From positions 148,084 through 212,083 of the forward strand of contig NZ_BSOB01000010.1 in the NCBI RefSeq assembly GCF_030160295.1: a DNA stretch of 64,000 nt, read 5' to 3'. Position 1 is the stretch's first letter. Each line of letters opens with the position of its first letter. Below are positions 46,705 to 55,355 of this stretch, in pieces. Below the pieces are notes generated by a model, which ran no database searches, was not told the origin of the DNA, and saw nothing but the letters and a program-made list of their open reading frames with translations. The stretch comes from Dyella acidisoli. Its GTDB lineage: Bacteria; Pseudomonadota; Gammaproteobacteria; Xanthomonadales; Rhodanobacteraceae. The position numbers and the translations under genes are program-made.

Positions 46705-48177
46705 CTAAGCGTCCAGCGACTTCAATTCCGACACCAACTGACCCGCCGCCGCCTGACCGTCACCGTAGAGCATGCGCGTGTTGTCAGCGTAGAACAGCGC
46801 ATTTTCGATGCCGGCGAACCCAGTGCCCTTGCCTCGCTTCACCACGATCACCTGTTTCGCATCGGCGACGTCGAGGATCGGCATGCCGTAGATCGGTGAA
46901 GCAGGATCGGTCTTGGCCATCGGATTGACCACGTCGTTGGCGCCGATCACCAGCGCCACGTCGGTGACGGGAAATTCCGGATTGATGTCTTCCATGTCCG
47001 CGATCAGGTCGTATGGCACGCCCGCTTCGGCGAGCAGCACGTTCATGTGACCGGGCATGCGGCCCGCCACCGGATGAATGGCGAACTTCACCTTCACCCC
47101 ACGCGCGATCAACAACTGCGCAAATTCCCACACCTTGTGCTGCGCCTGTGCCACAGCCATGCCGTAACCCGGCACGATCACCACGCGTTCGGCATACGCC
47201 ATCATCACTGCGGCATCGGCCGCTTCGACCGGTTTCTGACTGCCGTCGATGGTCTGCGCCGCCGCGTTTGAAGTGGCTCCGAAATTGCCGAACAGCACGT
47301 TGCCGATCGAGCGATTCATGGCCTTGGCCATCAACTGCGTCAGCAACGTACCGGCGGCGCCCACCACCATGCCGGCGATGATCATGGCCTCGTTCTGCAG
47401 CACATAACCTTCGAATGCCACCGCCAGGCCGGTAAAGGCGTTGTAGAGCGAGATCACCACCGGCATGTCGGCGCCGCCGATCGGCAACGTCATAAGCAGG
47501 CCGAACAGCAAGGCGAACACGAAGAACGCACAGACCAGCGCGATGGTGAGATGCCCGGTCGCAAGCCAAACGCCGATCCCTACCGCTGCCGCCAACACCA
47601 GCAGATTCACCACCTGCTGGCCTGGGAAAACTAAACGGCGATCCAGCCAGCCCTGCAGCTTGGCAAAAGCGATCAACGAACCAGAAAAACTCACCGAACC
47701 GATCAGCGCACCCAGTACACCCAAAGCCAGTGCTACCGGGCTCAGCGGCACCACGGAGGTGGCGCCATGCAGTGGTGACCAACTTTCCGGCATCAAGGGG
47801 AAGGTGTTTGGCGCGGCGATCGCAAAATCCTGTGCGTGTCCGATCAGTTCCGAGGCACCAATCGCCGCCGCCGCGCCGCCGCCCATGCCGTTGTAGAGCG
47901 CCACCATTTGCGGCATGGCGGTCATCGCTACACGCCGCCCGGACCACCAGGCCGCCGCCACGCCTATCAGCACGGCGGCAATGATCAGCCCGCGGTGCTG
48001 CATGTCCGGCAGCAAGAGTGTGGCCACCACCGCCAGCAGCATGCCGAAGCCAGCCCACACGATGCCGCCGCGCGCGGTGCGCGGGGAACTCATGCGCTTC
48101 AGGCCAAGGATGAACAGGAGTGCGGCGATGAAATAACAGGCATCTATCAACGTCTGCAACGTCTGCGCCCAGGCCAT
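46705..48177 (-). CDS. pntB: NAD(P) transhydrogenase subunit beta
   Basis: 490-aa subunit with eight to nine membrane helices in the N-terminal two-thirds (proton channel), and the C-terminal NADP(H)-binding domain III starting near residue 310. Its nucleotide loop is IVPGYGMAVAQAQ and it has GANDVVNPMAKTDPASPIYGMP. The complex couples proton entry to NADPH formation from NADH and NADP. The start at 48177 shares a base with the pntAb stop (TGATG). pntAa lies 2 kb upstream, beyond an inserted module. Confidence 0.96.
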   Translation of the reverse strand: MAWAQTLQTLIDACYFIAALLFILGLKRMSSPRTARGGIVWAGFGMLLAVVATLLLPDMQHRGLIIAAVLIGVAAAWWSGRRVAMTAMPQMVALYNGMGGGAAAAIGASELIGHAQDFAIAAPNTFPLMPESWSPLHGATSVVPLSPVALALGVLGALIGSVSFSGSLIAFAKLQGWLDRRLVFPGQQVVNLLVLAAAVGIGVWLATGHLTIALVCAFFVFALLFGLLMTLPIGGADMPVVISLYNAFTGLAVAFEGYVLQNEAMIIAGMVVGAAGTLLTQLMAKAMNRSIGNVLFGNFGATSNAAAQTIDGSQKPVEAADAAVMMAYAERVVIVPGYGMAVAQAQHKVWEFAQLLIARGVKVKFAIHPVAGRMPGHMNVLLAEAGVPYDLIADMEDINPEFPVTDVALVIGANDVVNPMAKTDPASPIYGMPILDVADAKQVIVVKRGKGTGFAGIENALFYADNTRMLYGDGQAAAGQLVSELKSLDA

Positions 48178-48485
48178 CACTTGGCCTCCCCGCGGCCCTG
48201 TCCGGGTTTGCTGGACTTGAACATCTCCAGCATCCGTTCAGTCACCACGTAACCGCCGGCGGCGTTGCCGGCACCCAACAGTACGCCGATGAAACCTATC
48301 GCCATTTCGAATGGCGTGCGGGCATGGCCTAGCGCGATCATGGCCCCAACCAGCACAATGCCGTGGATGAAGTTGGAGCCGGACATCAAGGGCGTGTGCA
48401 GGATCACCGGCACTCGCGCAATGATTTCGTACCCCGTAAATGCCGCCAGCATGAAGATGTAAAGCGCCAGGAACCCGTCCAGCAT
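48177..48485 (-). CDS. pntAB: NAD(P) transhydrogenase subunit alpha part 2 (membrane domain)
   Basis: 102-aa membrane part of the split alpha subunit, with three to four helices (LYIFMLAAFTGYEIIARVP, FIHGIVLVGAMIALG, AIGFIGVLLGAGNAAGGYVV). It forms half of the proton channel with PntB. ATG 48485 (MLDGFLALYIF) is chosen over one eight codons upstream as the more family-like start. Three-gene pnt systems are normal, but the other alpha part is not adjacent here. Confidence 0.93.
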   Translation of the reverse strand: MLDGFLALYIFMLAAFTGYEIIARVPVILHTPLMSGSNFIHGIVLVGAMIALGHARTPFEMAIGFIGVLLGAGNAAGGYVVTERMLEMFKSSKPGQGRGEAK

Positions 48486-48688
48486 GTCTTTCCCCCGCCA
48501 ATCGGTCACATTCGCCGCATCATACGGTGGCCGGGATGCTGCGATCCATGCCGTTCGGCGGCTTAGTTATTCCGGCGAGGCCCCCAAAGGCCCTGTAAAG
48601 TCAACCCGCGCGGGCTCAGCGCGTTGAGATGAGAGTCGAACAGATGGAGCCCCAGGATGCTCGCCCCGACGATCCGGAGAACGGCGCT

Positions 48689-49276
48689 ATGAACAGCGTC
48701 TCAGCCGTTTTCGAGGCCGAACTTCTTGCGCCGCAAGGCCAGGCAGTACCTGCGACCCTGGATGCCTTTCTGGCCAGCATGGAGCGACGAGCCTTCCGCA
48801 TGGCCGAGCTGCACCTGGGCAATCGTGAGGACGCGCTGGATGCGGTGCAGGACGCCATGCTCCGTCTGGTCAAGCATTACCGCACTAAACCTGCGGAGGA
48901 ATGGACGCCACTGTTCTGGGGCATCCTGCGCCGGCGCATCGTGGACCTGCAGCGCCGCCGCAAGGTGCGCTCCATCGTGGTGGGCTGGCTGGGCGGCGGT
49001 CACGATGATGACGGCGACGAACTCCCGGTTTGGGAACCGGCCGACAACGGCCCGGATCCGTTGGAAAAGCTACATGGAGAGCAGTCCTACGCGGATGTGG
49101 CCGCTGCCGTACGGCGGCTTCCACAGCGCCAACGCGAAGCCTTCACCTTTCGAGTGCTGGAGGGGCTGGACGTGGCGGAAACCGCTCACGCGATGGGTTG
49201 CTCGGAAGGTAGTGTGAAAACCCATCTCTCGCGAGCCATGCAACATCTGCGGGAGCATTTGGAGGAGTGGCGATGA
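48689..49276 (+). CDS. RNA polymerase sigma factor, ECF-like
   Basis: 195-aa sigma-70 family factor. Region 2 is LDAFLASMERRAFRMAELHLGNREDALDAVQDAMLRLV with LFWGILRRRIVDLQRR; region 4 is VRRLPQRQREAFTFRVLEGLDVAETAHAMGCSEGSVKTHLSRAM. A charged, Gly/Asp-rich linker lies between them. The start ATG 48689 is preferred because GGAGAA lies seven bases upstream; other in-frame ATGs are at 48629 and 48644. Its stop overlaps the next gene (ATGA), which probably encodes its regulator. Confidence 0.9.
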   Translation: MNSVSAVFEAELLAPQGQAVPATLDAFLASMERRAFRMAELHLGNREDALDAVQDAMLRLVKHYRTKPAEEWTPLFWGILRRRIVDLQRRRKVRSIVVGWLGGGHDDDGDELPVWEPADNGPDPLEKLHGEQSYADVAAAVRRLPQRQREAFTFRVLEGLDVAETAHAMGCSEGSVKTHLSRAMQHLREHLEEWR

Positions 49277-49659
49277 ACTCGTCCGACAAACAATTCGAAC
49301 AGCGCGTTCGCGCGCTCTACCAGGAGGCGACGCAAAGCATCGACCCTGTCACCGCCGGTCGCCTGCGCGCCGTGCGTCGCACGGCCCTGGAAGCGGCCAC
49401 TGCGCACACCTCGCCGCATCACCGTGCTCGCGTGCTGTTGCCGGTAGGCGCCCTAGCGGCCGTTGCCTTGGCGGCGCTGATGACCTGGCAGCCCTCGCCT
49501 CAGCCACAGGCGGACGGAAAGCCGCAGGTCGTTGCCGTCACCGAGCAGGAGAATGAATATTTACCGCCGGGTGCCGATAAAGCCGATCCTGGCCTTTATC
49601 AGAACCTCGACTTTTACAGCTGGCTCGCCGCCAACGACGGCAGCCAGGCCAAACGTTGA
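49273..49659 (+). CDS. DUF3619-like protein, probable membrane regulator of the sigma factor
   Basis: 128-aa protein with a soluble N-terminus (residues 1-52), one membrane segment (about 54-72, RVLLPVGALAAVALAALMTW) and a periplasmic tail. It resembles DUF3619 proteins, which pair with ECF-like sigma factors and DUF3106 genes. The topology fits an anti-sigma factor, although no zinc motif (HXXXCXXC) is present. ATG 49273 overlaps the sigma stop and has GGAGGAG upstream. Confidence 0.72.
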   Translation: MNSSDKQFEQRVRALYQEATQSIDPVTAGRLRAVRRTALEAATAHTSPHHRARVLLPVGALAAVALAALMTWQPSPQPQADGKPQVVAVTEQENEYLPPGADKADPGLYQNLDFYSWLAANDGSQAKR

Positions 49660-49662
49660 TCC

Positions 49663-50181
49663 ATGTTGCTACGAAGAGTTCGCCTGCCAGCGCTGTTGAC
49701 CTTCCTGCTCGGTCTGATGATCGCGGCACCCGCGTACGCGCAAAACATCCATCCATGGGGCAGCCTGAGCCCATCCCAGCAATACCTGCTCGCACCGCTG
49801 CAGTCACAGTGGAACACGCTGCCGCAGGCCCGCCAGGAACACATGATTCAGCGCACCCAGGAATGGATGAAGCTACCGCCGGACAAGCAACAGGAAATTC
49901 GCGAGCGCATTGATCGCTGGCAAAAAATGACACCAGAGCAGCGCGAGCAGGCTCGGCAAAACCAGCATTTGTACGACACCCTGCCTGCGGATAAGCAACA
50001 GCAATTGCACGAAGCCTTTAAGCGCTACCAGCAATTGCCACCGGATCAGCGTGAAGAACTCCGCCGTCGTTGGTTGCAGCAGTCGCCGGAGGAGAAGCGC
50101 CAATGGCTGGAACACATGGGACCAGGCTCCACCTTACCCGCGGGGCGTGCGTTCGGCATGCCTCCCCGCGGTCGTCATTGA
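49663..50181 (+). CDS. DUF3106 family secreted protein
   Basis: 172-aa protein with a signal peptide (residues 1-26, ending APAYA) and a body of degenerate 20-residue repeats such as WGSLSPSQQYLLAPLQSQW, MKLPPDKQQEIRERIDRWQ and QQLPPDQREELRRRWLQ. This is the DUF3106 pattern and looks like a series of helices joined by LPPDQ turns. It starts four bases after the DUF3619-like gene and so is the third gene of the sigma module. Likely periplasmic; function unknown. Confidence 0.85.
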   Translation: MLLRRVRLPALLTFLLGLMIAAPAYAQNIHPWGSLSPSQQYLLAPLQSQWNTLPQARQEHMIQRTQEWMKLPPDKQQEIRERIDRWQKMTPEQREQARQNQHLYDTLPADKQQQLHEAFKRYQQLPPDQREELRRRWLQQSPEEKRQWLEHMGPGSTLPAGRAFGMPPRGRH

Positions 50182-50183
50182 TA

Positions 50184-50212
50184 GGCAGGTTTGGGTTCGC
50201 ACCCCAACCTGC
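50184..50212. repeat. Partial copy of the GTTGGGGTGC repeat
   Basis: GCAGGTTTGGGTTCGCACCC followed by CAACCTGC makes a short imperfect palindrome related to the arms of the 74-bp elements. It lies between the convergent DUF3106 and pntAa genes and may act as their terminator. Confidence 0.5.
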
Positions 50213-50215
50213 GCA

Positions 50216-51316
50216 TCAGGCATTAACTAGCGCTTCGCCATTGCGCGCCACGCAACTCTTCGCCACCAGCTCATCCTGAAAATCCGGCTGCAGCGCGCCA
50301 TCACGCACCAGCAATTCCGCGAAGTTGTAGATGTTGCGCGCGTACATCTCCGAAGCGTGCAGCGCCGCGCCAGCAGCGAGATTGAGCGGCCCGAGAATCG
50401 TCACACCGCCCTGCTCCACGCGCTCGCCCGGACGCGTCAGCTCGCAATTGCCGCCGCTTTCGGCGGCAAGATCAACGATCAGGGCGCCCGGCTTCATGCC
50501 TTCGACCATCGCTACCGTAAGGATCTTCGGCGCGGCACGTCCCGGCACGGCCGCGGTCGTCACCACCACGTCGAACACTTTCAGATGTTCCGCCAACGCT
50601 TGCTGCTGAGCTGCGCGCTCTTCGGCTGTGAGTTCGCGCGCGTAACCGCCACTACCGGCAGCACTCACACCCAGATCCAGAAACTTCGCGCCCAGCGACT
50701 CCACCTGCTCGCGCGTTTCCGGACGTACGTCGTAACCTTCAATCTGCGCGCCAAGCCGGCGCGCCGTGGCAATCGCCTGCAGGCCTGCGACGCCCGCGCC
50801 AATGACCAGCACGCGCGAAGGACGGATGGTGCCGGCCGCCGTGGTCAGCATGGGAAAGAATTTCGGCGCATTGTCGGCTGCGATCAGCATGGCGCGATAA
50901 CCCGCCACTGCCGCTTGCGAACTCAGTACGTCCATCGCCTGCGCACGCGTCGTTCGCGGCAGCAATTCCAGTGCGAATGCCGTCAGCTTCTTCTGCGCCA
51001 ACGCGGCGATACGCGCCGCCGCGCCGTGCGGTCGCAATTGGCCGAGCACGATGGCGCCTTCGCGTAGATGGGCCAGTGCAGCATCTTCGGGCGGCAGCAC
51101 GCAGGTCAGCAGATCAGCCTGCGCCAGTACGTCCGCCGCACTGGCAAATTCGACCTCTGCATAGCCCGCATCCGGAAAACCGGCCGCGGCACCTGCGCCG
51201 TGTTCAAGCAGCACGCGCAGCCCTTTGCCGCGCAGCTTCTTTGCTACTTCCGGCGTGATTGCCACTCGCCGCTCACCAGCGGCGGTTTCACGCAATGCGG
51301 ACACGGTGATCGACAT
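50216..51316 (-). CDS. pntAA: NAD(P) transhydrogenase subunit alpha part 1 (NAD-binding)
   Basis: 366-aa soluble domain I of proton-translocating transhydrogenase, homologous to alanine dehydrogenase. It has the start SVSALRETAAGERRVAITPE-like region, RPSRVLVIGAGVAGLQAIATARRLGA (NAD-binding Rossmann loop) and the mobile loop region YARELTAEE. GGAGA lies upstream of ATG 51316. Its partners pntAB and pntB lie 1.7 kb downstream on the same strand, separated by three genes of opposite strand. Confidence 0.95.
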   Translation of the reverse strand: MSITVSALRETAAGERRVAITPEVAKKLRGKGLRVLLEHGAGAAAGFPDAGYAEVEFASAADVLAQADLLTCVLPPEDAALAHLREGAIVLGQLRPHGAAARIAALAQKKLTAFALELLPRTTRAQAMDVLSSQAAVAGYRAMLIAADNAPKFFPMLTTAAGTIRPSRVLVIGAGVAGLQAIATARRLGAQIEGYDVRPETREQVESLGAKFLDLGVSAAGSGGYARELTAEERAAQQQALAEHLKVFDVVVTTAAVPGRAAPKILTVAMVEGMKPGALIVDLAAESGGNCELTRPGERVEQGGVTILGPLNLAAGAALHASEMYARNIYNFAELLVRDGALQPDFQDELVAKSCVARNGEALVNA

Positions 51317-51352
51317 CGGCCATCTCCTGCAGGTCAGATTTCCCATCGTAGC

Positions 51353-51517
51353 CTAAGAGCCTGTCTACGATCTCTGCGTAGCCCTCGTTGTGCCCGAGTG
51401 GCCGCCATGCGGCAGCGCGCGGCTTGACCAGACGGCCAGTCTGGCGCTGCGCCACGCACTACCACCTGACAGCCACTCAGACGCAACGCGAACCACGCAA
51501 AGATCGTAGACAGGCTC
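51353..51517. repeat. Inverted-repeat element with CCTAAGAGCCTGT border, copy 2 (165 bp)
   Basis: Terminal inverted repeats of 23 bp with one mismatch: GAGCCTGTCTACGATCTCTG (from 51357) against the inverse ending at 51517 (AGATCGTAGACAGGCTC). The interior of about 115 bp has a small palindrome, CCAGAC/GTCTGG, and no gene. The left border matches the element at 44797. It looks like a miniature mobile element without its own transposase. Confidence 0.75.
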
Positions 51518-51535
51518 CATCGCGGGTTAGACTGA

Positions 51536-51982
<447 letters not shown>

Positions 51983-51985
51983 TTC

Positions 51986-52069
51986 GTTGGGTTACCCCGG
52001 ACTTGATCCGGGGGTAACCCAACAATGCTGCTCGAATGCGTTGGGTTACGCTGCGCTAACCCAGCCTAC
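51986..52069. repeat. GTTGGGTTACCC hairpin repeats after cdd
   Basis: GTTGGGTTACCCCGGA (51986-52001) pairs with TCCGGGGGTAACCCAAC (52007-52023) across a five-base loop, three bases after the cdd stop. A second half-element, GTTGGGTTACGCTGCGCTAA, follows at about 52039. It lies between convergent cdd and hydrolase genes and may terminate both. Confidence 0.65.
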
Positions 52070-52956
52070 TGGCTACGACTCAGCAGTTGCTCGAGCGCAG
52101 TGTCGAATGCCTGTGGGTCATCCACGAACACTGCGTGACGCGTGTTCGGCACTGCGATGAAACGCGCACCACGAATCGCCGTGGCCATTTCCTTCTGCGC
52201 ATCGAGCAGCGGCGATTCTGCTGAAGCAATCACCAGCGTGGGACGATCGATCTTCTGCAGCGCCGGCCGGCGATCGGCGCCGAAGATATCCGCCGTCAGC
52301 ATCGCGGTACCGACTGCTACGGGCGTGTGCTGAGCCTGAGCAATCACCGCGTCGATGTTCGCGGGCGGATGCTTGAAGATGGAACGCACTATGCCGGCGC
52401 TGTAATCGGCCGGCTGTGCCGCGTAGCGCGACAATCCTGAAAGAATTGCTTTGCTGAATGCCTTGCGGATATCCAGCTCATTGGTGCCCGCGGAAACCGG
52501 CGAATCCACAAACACCACGCCGGCAAGCGAAGCAGTACCGAACTGCTGCACATAGGCGGCAACATCCTGCGCACCCTGCGACCATCCCACCAGCACACAG
52601 CGATCGATGTGCAGCGACGCCAGCAATGCGTGCAAATCCTGCGCGCGACGCTCCGGCGTATTGCCGGTCAGCATGATCGACGACTCGCCTTGCGAGCGCG
52701 AGTCCACGGCAATCACACGCCTTTGCCGCGAAAATCGCTCCAATTGCTCGTGCCACAGCGATGTCGTCAAAGTCCAACCGGGAATCAGCACCAGCGCTGG
52801 TGCCGCTCGATCCTGCCCCGCCTGCAGGTAGTGAATGCGCGCACCATCGTCGGTCGTGAAATAACTGTCACTGATCAACGCTGCGGCTTCGCTGGCATGC
52901 GCTCCCGAAAGCAGCGTAAGCAGGAAGATGGCGATCACACTTTTCAGCAGCTTCAT
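52066..52956 (-). CDS. Secreted alpha/beta hydrolase
   Basis: 296-aa alpha/beta-hydrolase fold protein with a signal peptide (residues 1-21, ending SGAHA). The oxyanion segment is LIPGWTLTTSLWHEQL. The nucleophile elbow is GWSQG (Ser), with VDSRSQGES before it, and the catalytic His is near the end in PNTRHAVFVDDP. The substrate is unknown; it resembles esterases and non-haem chloroperoxidase-like proteins. AAGGAG lies upstream of ATG 52956. Confidence 0.87.
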   Translation of the reverse strand: MKLLKSVIAIFLLTLLSGAHASEAAALISDSYFTTDDGARIHYLQAGQDRAAPALVLIPGWTLTTSLWHEQLERFSRQRRVIAVDSRSQGESSIMLTGNTPERRAQDLHALLASLHIDRCVLVGWSQGAQDVAAYVQQFGTASLAGVVFVDSPVSAGTNELDIRKAFSKAILSGLSRYAAQPADYSAGIVRSIFKHPPANIDAVIAQAQHTPVAVGTAMLTADIFGADRRPALQKIDRPTLVIASAESPLLDAQKEMATAIRGARFIAVPNTRHAVFVDDPQAFDTALEQLLSRSQ

Positions 52957-53084
52957 ACCAAGCGCTCCTTTGGAGGGGTGCGCGGATCGTAGGCCCTTGG
53001 CTCGCGTACGTCTGCGTGACTGAAAGGCATCGTGACCGGATGCAGACGGTTGTAGGATAAGCGTTTTCCCAGGCACGCCTTCCC

Positions 53085-53654
53085 ATGCTCGATGCGCTCA
53101 CCTTGCTGCAGCAACGCCATTCCGCACCTTCGCGCCAGCTCGGCGAACCTGCGCCCGATGCAGCCACCTTGCGCGGCCTGTTGGAAGCCGCCATCCGCGT
53201 ACCCGATCATGGCAAGCTCGTTCCTTTTCGTTTGATAGCGTTGCGCGACGATGCCAAGCTGAAGTTCGGCGCGTTGCTTACGGAGCGCGCCATTCGACGC
53301 GATCCGGAGCTACCGGAATCCAAACGCGAAAAAGAGCGGTTGCGCTACACCTTCGCACCGCTGGTGATCGCAGTCATCGCACGCATCGATCACGAGAACG
53401 GCATTCCGGAAATCGAACAGAAGCTGTGCGCCGGCAACGTGGCCTACAACATCCTGCTTGGCGCTTACGCGCTGGGTTTCGGCGCGCAGTGGCTCACAGG
53501 TTGGGCAGCCTATGATGCAGAAGTAGCCGGTTTGCTCGGCCTGGCCAAGCACGAATGCGTCATCGGCTTCGTGCACATCGGCACGCCGCAAACCGAAATT
53601 CCCGATCGCGATCGCCCCGCGCTCGACGATCTGCTCACTGAATGGAAGGGATAA
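53085..53654 (+). CDS. Nitroreductase family protein (YdjA-like)
   Basis: 189-aa FMN-dependent nitroreductase-fold protein. The start MLDALTLLQQRHSAPSRQLGEPAPD with RVPDHGKLVPFR matches the short YdjA class, which lacks the second helical domain. GNVAYNILLGAYALGFGAQWLTGW is the central FMN-contact helix. The physiological substrate is unknown. It diverges from the alpha/beta hydrolase gene and precedes the exonuclease gene by four bases. Confidence 0.9.
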   Translation: MLDALTLLQQRHSAPSRQLGEPAPDAATLRGLLEAAIRVPDHGKLVPFRLIALRDDAKLKFGALLTERAIRRDPELPESKREKERLRYTFAPLVIAVIARIDHENGIPEIEQKLCAGNVAYNILLGAYALGFGAQWLTGWAAYDAEVAGLLGLAKHECVIGFVHIGTPQTEIPDRDRPALDDLLTEWKG

Positions 53655-53658
53655 GCCC

Positions 53659-54552
53659 ATGTCCCAGCTACCCACCGCACATCTGATCGACGGCAGCCTG
53701 TATGTGTTCCGCGCCTGGCATTCGATGCCCGACGAGTTTCACGATGCGGACGGCCATCCGGTCAATGCGGTGCATGGCTACACCCGTTTTCTATGCGAAT
53801 TGCTCGAGCGCGAAGATCCTTCGCATCTCGCCGTGGCGTTCGATGCATCGCTTACCACGTCATTTCGCAACGCGATCTACCCGGCCTACAAGGCCAATCG
53901 CGAGCTGCCCCCACCTGATCTTGAACGGCAGTTCGTGCAATGCCGCGCGGTGACGGAAGCGCTCGGCATTCGCGTGTTGATCGATCACAGCTTCGAAGCG
54001 GACGATCTGATCGGTAGCACCCTGTGGAGTTTGCGTGCGCAGGGATTCCGCAGTGTGATCGTGTCTGCCGACAAGGATTTCGGCCAGCTGTTGGGCGAGC
54101 ACGACGAGCAATGGGATTACGCACGCAACCTTCGCTGGGGGCCAGCGGGTGTGTTCGAAAAACTGGGGGTACACCCGACTCAGGTCGCGGATTTTCTCGC
54201 GCTATGTGGCGACGCGGTCGACAACATCCCGGGCGTACCCAGCATCGGCGCGAAAACCGCCGCCGCGCTGCTCGCACATTTCGGCAGCCTGGATGAATTG
54301 CTCGATCGCGTGGATGAAGTTGCATTCTTGCGTCTGCGCGGTGCAGCGAGCTGCGCTGCGAAACTACGCGAACACGCCGACGCTGCCAGACTCTATCGCC
54401 GACTGACCCGCATCGCGCTGGATGCACCTATCGAAGGCGGCGCCGAGGTGTTGATTCGCAAACGTGGCGTGGACACGCTCGAAGCGCTGTGTGAGCAACT
54501 TCGCTTCGGTCCGTTGACGCGCAATCGGCTGCGCGCACTCACCAGCCTCTAA
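53659..54552 (+). CDS. Stand-alone 5'-3' exonuclease (Pol I exonuclease-domain/Xni-like)
   Basis: 297-aa protein homologous to the N-terminal 5'-3' exonuclease (flap endonuclease) domain of DNA polymerase I, without a polymerase domain. Metal-binding residues are seen in LIDGSLYVFRAWH, AVFDAS-like VAFDASLTTSFRN, the EADDLIGS and SADKDF motifs, and the helix-hairpin-helix GDAVDNIPGVPSIGAKTAAALL. It probably processes flaps or RNA primers. It starts four bases after the nitroreductase gene and precedes the NUDIX gene. Confidence 0.92.
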   Translation: MSQLPTAHLIDGSLYVFRAWHSMPDEFHDADGHPVNAVHGYTRFLCELLEREDPSHLAVAFDASLTTSFRNAIYPAYKANRELPPPDLERQFVQCRAVTEALGIRVLIDHSFEADDLIGSTLWSLRAQGFRSVIVSADKDFGQLLGEHDEQWDYARNLRWGPAGVFEKLGVHPTQVADFLALCGDAVDNIPGVPSIGAKTAAALLAHFGSLDELLDRVDEVAFLRLRGAASCAAKLREHADAARLYRRLTRIALDAPIEGGAEVLIRKRGVDTLEALCEQLRFGPLTRNRLRALTSL

Positions 54553-54574
54553 AGTTTCCTACTGAATCATTTCC

Positions 54575-55141
54575 ATGAACGACATCAACCGCAAACCTGA
54601 AGACGCCAACGCTCCTGTAGAAACGCTCTATCAGGGCCGTTGGCTGCGCCTGCGCCGCCGCGGGCGCTGGGAATTCGCCGAGCGCAACAACCCCGGCGGC
54701 GCCGTGATCATTCTGGCGGTAACGCCCGAAGACAAGGTGCTTTTCGTGGAGCAATACCGCGTAGCCGTGCAGCATTTCACCATTGAAATGCCGGCAGGCC
54801 TGGTAGGTGACCTGGCGGATCAGCAACATGAAAGTGCACTCATCGCCGCGCAACGCGAGCTGGAAGAGGAAACCGGTTACCGCTGCGACCATGTCAGCTT
54901 CGTGCACGAAGGGCCATCGTCATCCGGCATGAGCAACGAGATCATCGCCTTCGTGCGTGCGCACGATCTGGTGAAGGTGAGTGACGGCGGCGGCGATGGC
55001 ACCGAAAACATCGTGGTGCATGAAGTGCCACGGCTCGAAGCGGGTGAGTGGTTGATGGCGCGTGCGAAAGATGGTTACTCGATCGATCCGAAACTGTTCG
55101 CGGGGCTGTGGTTTATTGAGCACACCGAGGCATTCAGTTAA
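54575..55141 (+). CDS. NUDIX hydrolase (ADP-ribose pyrophosphatase-like)
   Basis: 188-aa NUDIX hydrolase. The helix part of the box, AAQRELEEETGY, has the REUXEEXGU pattern; the leading Gly is two residues further from the Glu than in the canonical box (GDLADQQHE). The N-terminal LYQGRWLRLRRRGRWEFAER strand and FVEQYRVAV followed by EMPAGLVGD fit the ADP-ribose pyrophosphatase branch. It follows the exonuclease gene by 22 bases. The substrate is inferred. Confidence 0.88.
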   Translation: MNDINRKPEDANAPVETLYQGRWLRLRRRGRWEFAERNNPGGAVIILAVTPEDKVLFVEQYRVAVQHFTIEMPAGLVGDLADQQHESALIAAQRELEEETGYRCDHVSFVHEGPSSSGMSNEIIAFVRAHDLVKVSDGGGDGTENIVVHEVPRLEAGEWLMARAKDGYSIDPKLFAGLWFIEHTEAFS

Positions 55142-55355
55142 TGATCCTCCCCCTCCCCTGCTAGCTGCACATCTCTACGCAACTCGTATAACTCTGCTTT
55201 TTTATCTCACCATTGCCCGGTGAAAACTGGGGCTCAGCGACTCGTCAAACTTCTTAGTCGCGAGGACAACGGTTAGGCGTCATCAAAAAACGCGTTGAGA
55301 GTTGTGTAGATACCTATGCCTGCTAGCAAGGGAGGAAGCCCACCATTCAGTGCCG
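55142..55355. other. AT-richer gap after the NUDIX gene, no gene seen
   Basis: The start of a 1.4-kb stretch that differs in composition from its surroundings. It has T-rich runs (TCTGCTTTTTTATCTC) and no reading frame I can support. It ends at the stop of the orphan gene on the opposite strand. Confidence 0.5.

Noticed and set aside
46784-48058. Second minus-strand frame inside pntB
   Set aside because: It is the shifted frame of pntB, low-complexity in Arg and Gly. pntB itself is complete.
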